From the NCBI GenBank assembly GCA_035236585.1, contig CP141128.1, positions 24,271,618-24,335,617 of the forward strand: 64,000 bases of DNA, read 5' to 3'. Of the stretch, positions 1 through 11,779 are shown piece after piece (the stretch's first letter is position 1; the number at the start of each line of letters is the position of its first letter). The notes under the pieces were generated by a model that saw nothing but the letters and a program-made list of their open reading frames with translations, was not told the DNA's origin and did not search any database. The position numbers were made by a program, and so were the translations under genes. Source of the stretch: Warburgia ugandensis (lineage: Eukaryota; Streptophyta; Magnoliopsida; Canellales; Canellaceae).

Positions 1-404
1 TTTGCACAGTAATGAAAACTGTCACTGTGTCTTATGCCAAATAGTGTTAGGAAAGCTAGGAGAAGTCCTAGAATTGTATAACTGAACATGTGTTTGTATT
101 GTTACAGAGGTGACTGATAGGGAGCGCGTACGGTAACTGAATGAAGTACTCGCGTCAGTGAATTAGAAGATCTCCAATTGAGGTAGGTGGAATTAAGATT
201 GCTACAATTTTCACTATATATGCATGTGTATATGAATTTCAAGCATTGAAATGAATCATTTCGGTTTATACAAAAGATAAGATGAATGTGCATGCTGAAT
301 TTAAATTATGATTAAACTATTATGCATAAACTATGCATTATTGTGAACCATGTGAGAGAAATGTAAGACTGATACTAGGAAATTGTGAAATGGCTCGTAT
401 GAGC

Positions 405-690
405 GAGAGTGGTTGTTATGATGTGGGCGGGCTACGGAGTTGTTATGATGTGGGCGGGCCTTCGGGCTGGATGAGCTACCAGTTCCTGGCTGGATGAGCT
501 ACCGGTCCCTAGGATTTAGCCCCATTGTTTGGGGAGTCTGACGCGTTCTGAGAGGTTGTTATGATGTGGGCGGGCCACGGAGTCATTATGATGAGGGCAG
601 GCCTTCGAGCTGGACGAGCTACCAGTTCCTGGCTGGACAAGCTACCGGTCTCTCAAGAGTAAAGCCTTGAGGTGTGTCTTCGAGTTTGGT
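405..690 (+). repeat. Tandem duplication of about 143 bp inside LTR W
   Basis: Two diverged tandem copies, about 415-555 and 556-690, each carry TTATGATGTGGGCGGGC twice, then a GCTGGATGAGCTACC-like stretch. The second copy of this LTR (52740-52831 and 55473-55610) has the same arrangement with a short deletion. The first half was the target site of the X LTR at 52832. Confidence 0.7.
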
Positions 691-1063
691 GTGTCTTTGG
701 GTTTAACCCATTGCGCTAACTCACTGCGCCAAAGAGGATAATATTGTTTGCTGTGTACTTGATGCACAGAACAACGCGTTGGTATTTGATATGTGAAATG
801 GCTCGTAAGAGCGAAGACCGGTATCAGGAAAATGTAAATGAGTTGTAAGTTTGACATGTGACTACATAATTTGCATTTCAAATGTGTTTTGTACTAATGC
901 ATTGGTATTATTTCCATCTTGGCGTGGATTCATGATTTTGATAATGTTAAATGATTTCAAGTTAAATGATAATTGAATTGTTGTTTGCATGATTCAGCAT
1001 TGCTAAATTGATCTATATATAATTATCATGATTTTTGTTTATATAAAATATTGCATCTTACTC

Positions 1064-1117
1064 CACCTACACAAGCGATTGCTTGCTGAGGCATTACTGT
1101 GGTTTGCAATGCCTTAG
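1064..1117 (+). promoter_or_regulatory. Paired inverted repeats H1 and H2 of LTR W (copy 1)
   Basis: H1 is CAAGC/GCTTG with a GATT loop. H2 follows at once, with arms 1086-1095 (CTGAGGCATT) and 1108-1117 (AATGCCTTAG) pairing over 10 positions, one of them G-U. The pair lies about 600 bp before the LTR end, and a TATA-like TATATAAAATA is just upstream at about 1039-1049. The same two-hairpin layout recurs in LTR families X, Y and Z with different stem bases. Role unknown; it could be an RNA structure near the transcript start or poly(A) site, or a protein-binding palindrome. Confidence 0.6.
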
Positions 1118-1722
1118 ATACAGAGAATAGTAGCAGGTTTGGTATGTTGACAGTATCGTAGAACAAAGGACACTCAAGGAATAGGAGCTGCTTACTAACA
1201 GGAGCGTGCCAACGGAAACTTTGTAAGAGGACAGGTAAGAATTGGTCTTTCAACTGAAGTTATCATATTATAAATGAGGAAGAGACTACATTGTATGTAA
1301 TTATGAAAATTTGGAAGAATTATGTGACTGAGTTGTGCTGTGGAGGTTCTGGGTGTGTTGTTTTGAGGTAAAATGCTTTTGTTTTGTTAGATGTATGAAA
1401 AGGAGACAGAGTCTCCATTTATATGTTAAAATTGTCAACAATGTTTATCAGGTACTTTGCAATGACATGCGTTAAATGCCATATGTCCAAAAAAAAAGGA
1501 GCAAACTCTTCCAGATTTTTAGTAGAAATGAGTGCTCGTTTCACTGAGAATCCTTATTTTTATAGAAGAAAAAATGACACTCGGGGTGTTTCAAAGTGAA
1601 TTTGAAAGAAAAGATTTTTCATTGCATTGCACTATTTAAAAAAAATTATTTCAAATTGGATCGATCCTACATTAGAAATTAGTTTGTATTTAAAATTTCA
1701 TTTAAAAACTCAGGTCATCACA

Positions 1723-3606
1723 CCAATCCATATTACTTGATTTTCTGAACTTTCTCCACCATTTCATTTTTAATTTATTTGTACTTATCTTTTCACATTG
1801 AAATTCATGTATTAATCTGTGAACCCAATAATATACCTTCCCACAAAATTTCATAATAAAAAAATCCATCTCTAACCCCTTTCCATTCCCCCCTTTTTGC
1901 ACAAAATTTCAGTTTTACTATCACAACTTAATCTTTTTCCATCTTGTTTTACTTTTATAAATTTTCACTTCATATTATGGATCTAAAATTCATTTACCTA
2001 TCCTTCTATTATGCCATTCATTCTTCTCTCCATGATTTTCCCATTAGCAAGCCTTTTCAAATCTCTCTCTCTCTATATCTCTCTCTTAGTATTATATTCG
2101 TAAAGCAATATTTTTGGTTGTAAACACTTCTCCTTAGGGCTGTGGCATGAGTGGTGGGTGATCTTTTGCTAACAAGACTTAAATCATAAGCATACAATGG
2201 GGATGCATTGGCGGTAGTGTGCAAGCTAGAGATATTGGCCAAGATTCAGTGTTGAGTGACACAATGGTGGAGATCTTGGTGATATTCCTCTAACTCATAG
2301 GATAGTTTCTTTTACAATTGTTATTTGTTATTCTAATCTTCTTTGTAATAATTTTCATAGAATAATACAATTTTCTTTCTTATTTACTTTATGTGTTCTT
2401 TATTTCATGTTATATTTGCTTGCTTTTACAGTTGTTAGTTTTAGTTCCTTTCTTTATGCTTATGTCTAATTAGTTCATCTGGAACATTAAGATGAAATAT
2501 ATTTTAGAATAAGATAGTTTTATGATTAGTTTATTCTAGGTTAAATTAGAGCATAATATTAATATCAAACTCAAAGCACTCTAAGTTTGCATACTTACAA
2601 TTGCTTGAAAGAAAGGGATTGTAATACGTGTAAATATTCAATTCTTACAAATAAATCCATTGCATTTACAAAAAATAGGGTAAATATTTTTTGACTTATT
2701 AAGTGCATGTTATAAAGGGTAATGGAGAAGAATGGAATGAGTGCGTTGAGGAATTAGTTCAGGATAACATCATGGAGTTGATTTTAAGGTTAATCCAGAA
2801 AATTTAGAAACAAAATTCCCAAGGAAAAAGAGGAATTAAAAAAACACATATATTTAGCATTATGTGACCTTTCAAAGGAAAAATGGAAATTAAAATATAA
2901 ATTTGGGTTGGAATGAGAAATTGGATAGCTCACTAATTGATAAAGGTCTTAGCTTAATCATGATTCAAAGCCATGGTGAAATTCCATAAAATAGCAAGAA
3001 ATTGCAAAAGCAGTATGTTACTATCTAGGGTATAACTACAAATTGTAACTTGAACATGGTGTAATTGAATAAAAGAAGACAAATTGGGAGTTTTAAGTGG
3101 AATAGAACTTATGTGGGTTCTTCCTAATTAATTAAATCAGGTCCATCCACGTGGTGGCACAAGCCAAAGGTAGTTATCTCTCAACATTTCTCTTAGACCC
3201 CACATGAAGAAAATGAGAGCTAAGTATAAAATGAGAAATTAACTTAGTTGAGAATTTTCTAGCCATTAACAAAGTGAGTCAGTAAGAGAGGGAAGGTAAA
3301 TAGAGGAAGGAGGAAACTGGGGGAGAAAGAGACCTAGGAATTAAGGGAAAATTAATAGAAGGTAGACTGATCTAGGGAGAGAGAGTGCGGTGAGTGGAAG
3401 ATGTAGAAATTTGAAGGAAAAGTTAGGAGGGGACTGAACGAATTCCAGCCATGCATGGTGATGAAGAAGACGAGTAGTAGGCCTAGCAAAGGAAGGTCAA
3501 TGAAGACTTGTGGGAAAGTTAGTTGAAAAAGAAGGTAGGATGGTGGAGAAATAGAAGTTGAGAAAGAAAATCTTGATGCTAGATTAAAGGGTGGAAGGAG
3601 CTAAAG
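1723..3606. repeat. Unclassified duplicated block, copy 1
   Basis: This non-coding AT-rich segment is nearly identical to 56632-58516. It follows the end of LTR W in both copies. It has a CT-rich stretch near 2060-2090, a TATA-like AAGTATAAAATGAG near 3222 and a purine-rich tract at 3290-3420, features seen in LTR promoters and leaders. I could not match it to the other LTRs here. It may be part of the Athila LTR into which W inserted, since the Athila LTR end follows at 58517 in copy 2. Confidence 0.55.
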
Positions 3607-4590
3607 GAAGAGTGCTTCTTCCTTGAATGAAGCTCCACGCGAGGAACTAAAAACCTGTAAAAACTAGTGAAAAATTTTGTGATCCAACCATGCAAATCAC
3701 AATCATATTTAAGGGATAGATGTAGGATGACTTACTAATGGAAGGCTCAAATTCACATGATTTTCATTTTACAATTTCAAATTTCTGGCCTCTTGCATAT
3801 TGAACAAGTAAGCATGTAGGCTTGAATATTTTTACCTTGATTTTGATTATTGATGCCTTGAATTGTAATCTTGTTCTTGCATGATATTACTACAGGTCTC
3901 TAGTTTATGCATGCTAGTATAAGGATTAAATTTGTAGAATTCATCTTGATTTTTAAGCAAATTAAGCATGGTCAATTTCTATTCATCACTCTGGTTCATG
4001 GTGAACAAGGGATGTCCATCATGCTAGTTGCCCCCTTAAATCTCCATCTTTCCAAAGGTCATATCTGGGTTCTCTTCCTTGATGCATAAACTAATTGTGG
4101 ATGCATTCAAGTTGAAATTTTAGCACACTTTTCATATGTTTTTCATGGTACAAAGCATGAATAGGGACTGGGTGCACCTAGTTTTCCTACACACAAGCAA
4201 GCAGATGACGCCCAAATCCTAGCTAATAACTTGAATTTGAACTTCAAATTGTTGAAAGTGAAACATGGATTCTTTAGACTACATATCAATTTTTAGTTGT
4301 ATACCAAATTTCCCAACAAAAAAAAAAGAAAGAGATGAATTTCAAGCTTTCATTGAGGGGTGCCAACACAGAGGAAATAGCACTATATCCTACCTGCATG
4401 CGTGCTAATTGTTGGAATCCTCATGGAATGCTTGGGAGAAATAGCATGAAGTTCACTCTAAACTGTAACACATTAGTGACTTTAGATTAGCTTTTGCTAA
4501 GAGATTCAAAGTGGATAATTGTAGAAAAAATGCTGTAAACTGTAAACTCCATTTCCTAGTTTATGGTGAATAGGAAATGGAACCTTAACA
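3607..4590. other. Segment unique to copy 1, nothing recognised
   Basis: Homology with copy 2 stops sharply after CTAAAG at 3606 and resumes near 4591. In copy 2 the interval is Athila LTR end, primer site, leader and gag start (58517-60590). Here it is different AT-rich DNA with no long frame, a 60-codon forward frame at 3907-4089 that resembles nothing I know, and an A-rich run near 4317-4335. It may be filler DNA at a deletion or a separate insertion. Confidence 0.4.
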
Positions 4591-5371
4591 TACAGTGGCG
4601 GCACCGCCATTGGCAGCACCGACTTACTCCTTCTATAAAATCCCCCACTCCCCCTCTTCCAAAGCAAGCTTTCTCCTCTCCAATCGCTCCCAAGGGTTTG
4701 CAGCCACGATCAAGACCAAAATCGGGCAACATCGAGGGCTCCCCAGGTACGACTCTCCTCCCCACCCTACTCCTTTCTCTTTCCTCTTTCTTTCCCCCCA
4801 GATCCCGACCGGATCTAGATTGTTTTCCGGCCGAAAATCGCCAGAAGAAACCTAGCTTTGATGGGTCTGCTGACCCATCGAACCAGCCATCTCCCAGGTA
4901 TGCTCCTCCTCTTGCCTTCTCCTTTCCCTTCATTTTCGGCACAGATCCATGTCGGATATGGCATTTTTCCCAGCCAAAAATCGCTGAAGAAGACCCCGGC
5001 GTCAATGGATTTGCTAGTCCATTCCAACCAGGCGTCCTAAGATGCTGCGTAACGTGCACCCGAGATGCGCTCGGTGGGATGAACCTCGGGCTCGTGTGAC
5101 TGCGTACAGGCAAGTGCGACCACATACGGGCGTGGTCCCAGTTTGACCGGAACACACGAGTGCCCCGGGAGCCAAGATGTGCCGCACCAGCACCTAGGAC
5201 GCATCCACGCAACGCCGTCCAGAGTGCACACCCTGGCGCATAAGTCAAACATACGCACATGAGCCAACCTAGTTGCAATATGACCAGGGTGCATGCGTGT
5301 CCTAGAAACTGCAGCGCGCATTCTAAGACCGTGGTGCGCAGGACCTTAGGCGCTGCATTTGGGTCGTCACA
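4591..5371 (+). mobile_element. Short X-type LTR, left-truncated, inside Athila gag
   Basis: This matches 60590-61277 closely, including the TATA box (4634-4640), a CT-rich leader and a GC-rich, CpG-dense patch at about 5040-5350. It ends in GGGTCGTCACA at 5371, and Athila gag resumes directly. The left end, present in copy 2, is missing. Both copies sit at the same place in gag, so the LTR inserted before the block was duplicated. Two overlapping open frames (275 and 178 codons, opposite strands) cover it but are by-products of the GC-rich patch. Confidence 0.75.
4634..4640 (+). promoter_or_regulatory. TATA box of the short X-type LTR
   Basis: TATAAAA sits between a GGCGGCACCGCC-containing stretch and a pyrimidine-rich leader. 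The same TATA box occurs at 60610 in copy 2, and related ones occur at 23220, 53250 and, reversed, 27095. It probably marks the LTR's own transcription start about 30 bp downstream. Confidence 0.55.
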
Positions 5372-6400
5372 TTTATGTTCCAAATTTTTTTAAGACGATG
5401 CTATTAGGCTTAGGCTATTTCCATTCTCACTCAAGGATAAAGCCAAGTCATTGCTCAATTCCTTATATGTAGGTTCCATTAATACATGAGACAAACTATC
5501 TAGAAAGCTTTTAAACAAATTCCTCCCTATTCATGAAACAAATGCCCTTCATCATGAAATTATCAATTTTCAACAAAGGGATGATGAACAATGTTACAAA
5601 TGTTGGGAACGATGGAATGAACTATTCCAAAATGCCCACATCATGGATTCAAGAAATAATAGCAGTTTTAATACTTCTATGTGGTATTGATGCCTAAGAA
5701 TAAGAAAATGGTAGATGCCGTGACTGGAGGGCTCTCATGCTAAAAGATGAGAGAGAGGCCTCTAAGTTCTTTTAGACATTGGCAGATAATTCTTAGCAAT
5801 GGGATTATTCAAATAGAAGAGAGAGAAACATCCAACATCCAAAGGAAGGGGGTCTATTTCAGATAGGAGTATATACAGATCTATCTATAAACTAGACTCT
5901 ATAGTTGAAAAATTAAACAAAATGGAGTGTTTAAGTGGAAGAATGGACAAACTTGAAACTATGTTTGAAACTTTCATGGCTATCACTCTATCCCATAAAC
6001 CTTCACAAAAGGTATGTGGTACTTGTTCTAGTCTAGCCCATCTGACTTCAACTTGTCCATCAAATAAAGTGTACCTTGAATACATTTTAGAGCAAGTGAG
6101 TGCACTTGGTGAATATTGCAATCCTAACAATAACAACCCATATTATGAGACCTATAATCCAAGATAGGCTAGGTATTTCAATTTGTCATGGTCTAATAAT
6201 ACTTACCAAGGAGTCTGAGAACCTCCCTGTTCAAAATTTTCCAAGGATTTTCGCTTCACTACAACCATTAGGTTTCCAATTGCCCAGACAAACAAAGAAA
6301 CCATGAATGGACGATAATATACAATATATCATGAAAAAACTTGCTAAAAATACGAAAGGCTACATCAAACCCAGAATGAGATAGTAAGCATTTAATTTTG
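5372..6400 (+). mobile_element. Athila-type (Ty3/gypsy) gag fossil, copy 1
   Basis: This is a broken gag fragment of an Athila-clade element. The upstream part reads as the capsid segment typical of the clade (a FPFSLKDKAK-like stretch near 5418). An 81-codon frame at 5922-6167 carries an intact zinc knuckle of the form CX2CX4HX4C at about 6015-6056, followed by an asparagine-rich NNNNPYYETYNP stretch that is also typical of Athila gag. Gag binds and packages the element's RNA. It carries several breaks and cannot make the full protein. The near-identical copy at 61283-61946 is cut inside the knuckle by a Y LTR, so this copy shows the empty site. Confidence 0.85.
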
Positions 6401-7049
6401 GCCAAAAGAGCCCTATTTAGCATTTAGTTAGATCATCTAACTTATTAATTTGAGATAAAATATGAAATTTAGGTCAAATTGACCATCCAACAGTAAATTG
6501 TCAAAATTAATGGTCAGATGATCATCTGAGCTAATCAGATGCTTAATGAGTAGTTTAAATTCCTCTAATCTAGTCTTATATCTTGCAGATCAACAAAATA
6601 GGCTTAAATGGGTCAGATCAAATTTCAACAGTATAGATCACCTAACAGAGATTCGATGGTGCAGATGGAATGATTCCTTAAAGGAAACTTTATTTTAAAG
6701 AAAACATGGGGAAAATTTGGAAAGTCCTAATAATAGAAATCTCCGAGGAGGAAAGTAGGAATGTGGAAGAAGGAAAATTAGAAGGTGGTGGGTAGGTAGG
6801 CTACCCCTTTCTGTTCTACCCCTCTCTCTCCACCATGCCTTTCCCACTTCACCACTTCACCACTCCCTCACTTTCTAATTTCTATCTTGGGTTTCCTCTT
6901 ACAATGGAAACCATCCCACCTATTTATTCCCTCTCTCCAACGTCTCTCTCCTATCTACTCTCTCTTGAACCTCTCTTTGGGCTGGACCGTAGGAGGCAAG
7001 ACAACCACCTCCCCTTCTTCCACTTAAAGTAGAGGTCTTCAATAATTGT
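6401..7049. other. Unresolved AT-rich stretch between Athila pieces
   Basis: This stretch lies between a forward gag fragment and a reverse Athila 3' end. It has a pyrimidine-rich block at 6806-7010 with a 65-codon frame of low-complexity make-up. I see no gene. It resembles LTR promoter-leader sequence in style but I could not match it to a named LTR in the window. Confidence 0.35.
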
Positions 7050-8325
7050 TTTACAATTTTACTTTTGAATATTAAAGCGAATATCTTTTCTATTTTTCCT
7101 TTCTCTTCCCAACTTTTCTTTTCTTGATATTTCTATTTTTTTTAATTTTATTTGTATTTCTTTTTTGCTTTGAGGGAAGGGCTTTTCTAAGTCATAAGCA
7201 TTTATTTGTGTAGACTATGTATTGTGTATCAGAGTGTTTTGAGATTTAACTTCCATAAAGTACATCAAGATATGAATAAGATGCAAAATTAAACATATGC
7301 ATTTCTATTAAAAATTTGACATAGGAGAAATAGTAAGAGTCTAAAAATCAAATTTTCATTATAGTAAAGGAACTTTAACCTTAAAATCTCAAAAACATAG
7401 AAAAACTATCTTTCTCTTCTTCTTCTTTTTTTCAAATGAGAAAAGCTTAGAAAATCTCATGCATATCTACACCCCGAACTTAAACTAAATATTGTCCCCA
7501 TTGTTTTGAAATATAGGAACATATATGATAAATGGGTAATGTGGAATAATGAGACTCTCTAAAAGCCCTAGGTTGCCTCCCAATAAGTTCTAAGCTTAAC
7601 CTCGTCAACCAAACATACAGTGCCATGATGAATGCTGATATCAGGGAACATGTTATGGTGGGTCAAGGTATACATGTTCATCTAGCAACATTTCTTCCAC
7701 TTCAGGGTTTTCCAACTCTAAATAGGGCTTCAACCTTTGTCCATTTACTGAGGAAATATCTCCATCTTTTTCAATCTTGATAGCCCTATGAGGGTAGACA
7801 TGTCGTACTATGTAAGGTCTAGTCCATCGAGATCAAAATTTTCTAGGGAATAGATGCAATCTAGAATTATACAAGAGGACCTTTTGTTCTTCCATGAAAT
7901 ACTTTCACATGATGTGTTTATCTGATGACTTTTCATGCATCTTTGTATATCTTGGGTGACTCATATTCATCTTTTCCCAGTTCATCAAACTCATTGAGTT
8001 GGAATTTTCTGTGGATCCCTGCAGTATTTAAGACATGAGCTTTTTAATGGCCTAATATGCTTTATGCTCAAGTTTTATTGAGAGGTGCTAGGCCTTTCCA
8101 TAAACTATGTGCCACTAAGTCTTAATGACCAGCCTTTCATATTTGGATTGATTATCTTTTTCAAAATTTGCTTTATCTCCTTATTTGACATTTCTACTTG
8201 TCCATTAGTTTGACTATGATAGGGGTAACAATCCTATGGGTAACACCTTATTTCTTCATTAAGTTCTCTAATAAGTGTCTAATTTTTCATAAAAACCCAC
8301 CAATTAGTAACCTGTGTATTATAAA
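7050..8325 (-). mobile_element. Athila-type integrase C-terminal end and 3' region, reversed
   Basis: On the minus strand this reads as the last part of Athila pol. It covers the end of the integrase core (a CYHSQTNGQ-like stretch near 8200, where the family has YHPQTSGQ), the segment after it, and the C-terminal stretch with NGQ.LKPY near 7735. After the pol end comes the clade's GGGAGGCAACC-type sequence (about 7570) and the ACAATNTTTAGTTTAAG-to-GGGGTGTAGATATGCATGAG segment near 7490-7440. The forward copy at 31486-32657 plus 43691-44050 matches throughout. The fragment is broken, and the upstream integrase is absent beyond about 8325, where an Athila-type LTR of opposite sense begins. Confidence 0.8.
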
Positions 8326-8329
8326 TTAT

Positions 8330-10050
8330 AGGCATAAATTAAGGTTTTTGACCAAAATTCATAACACATGCGTTCTTGACCTAATGACCCAAAATTTTGA
8401 TATTTTGTAGGTCTAGAGGCTAATCCATGATAAGTATGTGATTAATCATATTTTTTTAGGATTTAATTAGAGATTTTTAACTTTTTACAAGAAGTAAGAT
8501 GATGATCTGATAGGCAAGATTGATTAGGATGAAAATGGAAGATCAAGATCAAAAGATTGAGTTTAGATGTAGAAATCATCAATCCAACATGAGATCAAGG
8601 ATGAACATCATATTTTGGACAAGCAGTGGATGTAATTAGAGGAGTTAAAGGTGGCCAAAGTGGGCTCATGCACAAGCCATGTAAAGTCCATCACCTTTGC
8701 ATGGGTTTCACATAAGCCATCAAGAAGAGGACAAGATAAGGAGCCAAGCCAACCATCAAAGCTAAGGAATTGAGCCATCAAGCTAGGCCAAGAGAGCCGT
8801 CTAAGCTAGCCATGAAGTCAAGCCTCTCAAAGTTAGCCATTTAAGCACATGAGCTAAGCTAAATAGAAGGCCATGATTGGAAAAGGATATTTTAATGATA
8901 ATTGAGAGAAATTCCATTGGGATAAGCATGTGGACCAATAGGAAGAGACCCCTTCATTTTTCACGTTTTTCCATATTTTTCATACTTTTTCCTCAATTTC
9001 TACCTCACCCCTAAGATGCATCACTAATTTTACTTTCCATTCAAGATTCCTACCTTTCTATGATTTCTCCAGCTTCCTAAACTCCCATCTAAACCATTCA
9101 ACTAATCCCCAATTATTAGGAAATCACTTTGTCAATCAAATTTCCCCATTACACCTCACTTTCCTATTTTTTCCTAGCCCTCTCTTTCTTCCCACCTTCT
9201 TATCTCTTTCCTATAGTATTCCATCCACCAACATTCCATATGTGAAGGGATTCAACGAATTTTGATGGGGGGAGATGCCTACCCTAATGGCATCTCCCCA
9301 CCAACATGCACTCTAAAGGTCAACCACCTATTCCATTTTCCCATCTCTTGTAAAACCCTAGCAACTCCCATCATATCCATCCAAATTACATATTTTCATC
9401 CCTGCCACACCTTACTCTTAGGCCACCCTAGAAAATATAGGATCAAATTTATAAAAGAATCACAAAAAACAAAGTTTAGGGACTCTCTAACTCATAGGAA
9501 AAAGAAGTCTCCTTCATTTTGAATTAGACATCCTCTTTCTCCATCACTTTCCTCTAACCTTTTGCCTTAAGTTTTCTTCTCTTTTGAGTGTTGATCTCCT
9601 TTCCAAGGGGGGGTTGCTACTTCCTCAAGTGCTCCATGGCTAGGACTTGGGTGTTTGATTCTTCTTTGAAAGGTTAGTTAGTCCTCTTTGCTTCTTCTCC
9701 TTGTTTGATCTTATTGTGCTAATTAATTCTTTTCAATTCCATGGTTTTCTTCTTGGCCTATTGTTTAAGATCCAAGGTTGGTTTCTTCCTTGAAGTGATA
9801 GCCAAGGGAAGTCACCTTGAATCTAATCTTTCTCCTTGCTTTTAATTTCCTTTTAGATCTCTTTTAGTTTCCTTGATCTGTAGCTTGTTTTTCTTAGTTC
9901 TCTTAGAGTGTTACCTTTATATTCCATTGAATTTTCCCTTGAATCTCAAGCTTTTTGGAAGAGGAATCATTGCTAAGATCTGATTTTGGGTTTTCTTTTG
10001 GTGAAAGCATGGTTCCTGCTCTCAAAACATGTAATGCACCAACCATGTTA
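8330..10050 (+). mobile_element. Athila-type LTR-like segment, sense strand plus
   Basis: Three related copies occur here: this one, the reverse complement of 29636-31485, and a partial copy at 44175-45200. Shared landmarks are an AATTCATAACACATGCG-like start, a run of GATCAAGATCAAAAGATTG type words near 8540, a field of short AGCCATCAAG repeats, an antisense-looking C/T-rich leader near 9150-9250, and GAAGTGATAGCCAAGG near 9795. The assignment to Athila rests on each copy bordering Athila pol or 3' sequence. It is non-coding; the 86-codon frame at 9262-9522 has no recognised domain. Confidence 0.55.
8700..8880 (+). repeat. Degenerate AGCCATCAAG repeat field
   Basis: Words such as AGCCATCAAG, GAGCCAAGCC and AGCCATGAAG recur irregularly. 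The same field occurs at 44500-44720 and, reversed, at 30940-31190. It belongs to the Athila-type LTR-like segment. Confidence 0.5.
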
Positions 10051-11281
10051 TTATTTTTAAGGCAATACAATTTGATATTCAATGGAATCTCTTTGGTTGA
10101 TGGATGATGATGATCGATTTACATGTTTATCTCAAGGTTTAGTAGTTAACTTAAAATCATTGTTCCAACTATTCCAACTAATCCAACCAACAAGGAATTG
10201 AAACCATGTGTCCAATCAAATGGTGCAATGCATGGTTTTGAAGGACTTTAAGGTTGAAGTTAATTACTCCTGTTAATGTGCTTCCCAATTGTAGATCAAT
10301 AGTTTAATTACTCATATCAACTAGCATGGAGGATCCTTCCCAAAATCATGTTGATTCCATGCTTACAACCCCTAATTGGAATTCATGGTTTTGAGAAATT
10401 TGGTGATTCATTGAATTCTAAGTTCATGCATTCATTGCCAACAAGGAAAGAAAGGAAGAATTCTAAACTAAAACAACTAAATGTAAGGAAATAAATTAAG
10501 GAAACTAACTAAGATATAAACCATGGAAAGAAATTAAACTAAGTATGAAAAGAAAATCAACTTTTTTATCATTGAACTTTAATTACAATTGAATACAAGA
10601 AAGAAAGGAAGCAAACCAAATAAAGAGACTTCCTTGAAGTAACCACTATAGGAGTCATTCATTTTGTCACTCAACGAGGATCTTTACACATCATATTTTT
10701 CATTTCCTAGGCTTGAACTACATGTTGCAGCCTTCTTGTTGTATTACTCAACAAGGGCCTATACACTAACATTCACTCCAAAGTTAACTAATCTACCACC
10801 AAGCTTTCCTCATCTCCTTAACCCAACAAGCCACAAACCCAATGAAATTCTCAATCATGCTTAAGAACTAGAAGAGTCCTTGACTACAATTAGAAGGCAT
10901 TCTTCCTTTTCCTTTATTTCCAAATCCCAAATAAATAGAAAAGATGATAGAAAGATGGGATGTGGAAGGTGGAAGGCTAGAAAGATAGGGAATGCATGTG
11001 AAAGTGACAAACAATGGAGGGACTTAGGTTTGGAAGAGATAGGTGAGATAGATGGTGTGATGCAAGTGATAGTGATATGGGAAAGGGAAGTGTTTATGAA
11101 ATGAAATAGAAAAGATTAGGAGAAGAATATGTGGAAAATAAAGAAAGAAAGGGAAGTGGGGATGGAAGAGCTTTCGTACGTCTTCTCTAAATGATGAACT
11201 TTGATCTTGTGGGAGATTTGGTAATCTCTTTCCCTCTATTTCTCTTAGATTTTGTTTTTGAGTACAAGATAAAGGCAAGAG

Positions 11282-11327
<46 letters not shown>

Positions 11328-11779
11328 AACTTTTTCACTGCTTATTTATAAAGTTTAAGGAGTGAAGCCTTAAGGATGGATGGTTAAGATTTAAGCCACT
11401 TAATTGTATTTGATTGAAGGGCTAAAATGAGGGGGATGCATTTTTTTCTATATATGGGAGCGGAATGGAAATAGGAAGGGAAAGAAATAGGAAGAGGAAG
11501 AGGAAAGGCAAAAGGAGGAAGGAAGTAAGTGGAGAAAGGAAAGAAATGTAAAGAGAAAAGAAAGAGGTAGCTTATGAACTTAGGAAGGAAAGTGGAGAGG
11601 ATTTAGTAAGTGTACCTAAGGGGGTAAACATTTTTTTCTAATGTGGAATAGTGGGTGTAAAATGGAAGGTGATGAGAAGAAAAACTAAAATAAGTTAGTG
11701 GAAATGTAGGGAATAAGTAGAAAGGAAATAAATGAGAAGAAAAGAGAAAATCAAGGAAAGTACACAATTAGATAGGGGG
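10051..11779. other. Unresolved repeat DNA with a 42-bp poly(A) run
   Basis: There is no recognisable gene. The left half reads on the minus strand like LTR or leader sequence, and 10900-11780 is strongly purine-rich on the plus strand, as expected for the reverse of a pyrimidine-rich LTR leader. A run of 42 A lies at 11284-11325. Its reverse complement codes only polyphenylalanine in a 104-codon frame, which I reject as a gene. It may be a reversed Athila-type LTR lying tail to tail with 8330-10050. Confidence 0.35.

Larger units (their letters stand above)
1..1722 (+). mobile_element. LTR of family W, 3' part (duplication copy 1)
   Basis: This is the right-hand part of a long Ty3/gypsy LTR. 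Its end is read from the terminal GTCATCACA at 1722, where the second copy ends in GTCGTCACA at 56631. It matches 52352-56631 almost base for base, except that the second copy holds an extra 2.6 kb LTR. The family is assigned to the Tekay/Del-like group because the same LTR at 46771 directly follows a chromovirus-type polypurine tract. It is non-coding. Its left part lies outside the window, so no target-site duplication can be read. Confidence 0.8.

Noticed and set aside
3607-4590. Possible host exon in the segment unique to copy 1
   Set aside because: Only short frames, no recognised domain and no convincing splice pattern.
4556-5383. 275-codon reverse open frame, with an overlapping 178-codon forward frame
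   Set aside because: Both lie over the CT-rich leader and CpG-rich patch of the X-type LTR. The same region gives frames on both strands in other LTR copies, with no known domain.
11284-11325. 42-bp poly(A) as the tail of a LINE, SINE or retrogene
   Set aside because: No coding sequence, tRNA-like head or target duplication was found upstream. The surrounding purine bias suits a reversed LTR leader.
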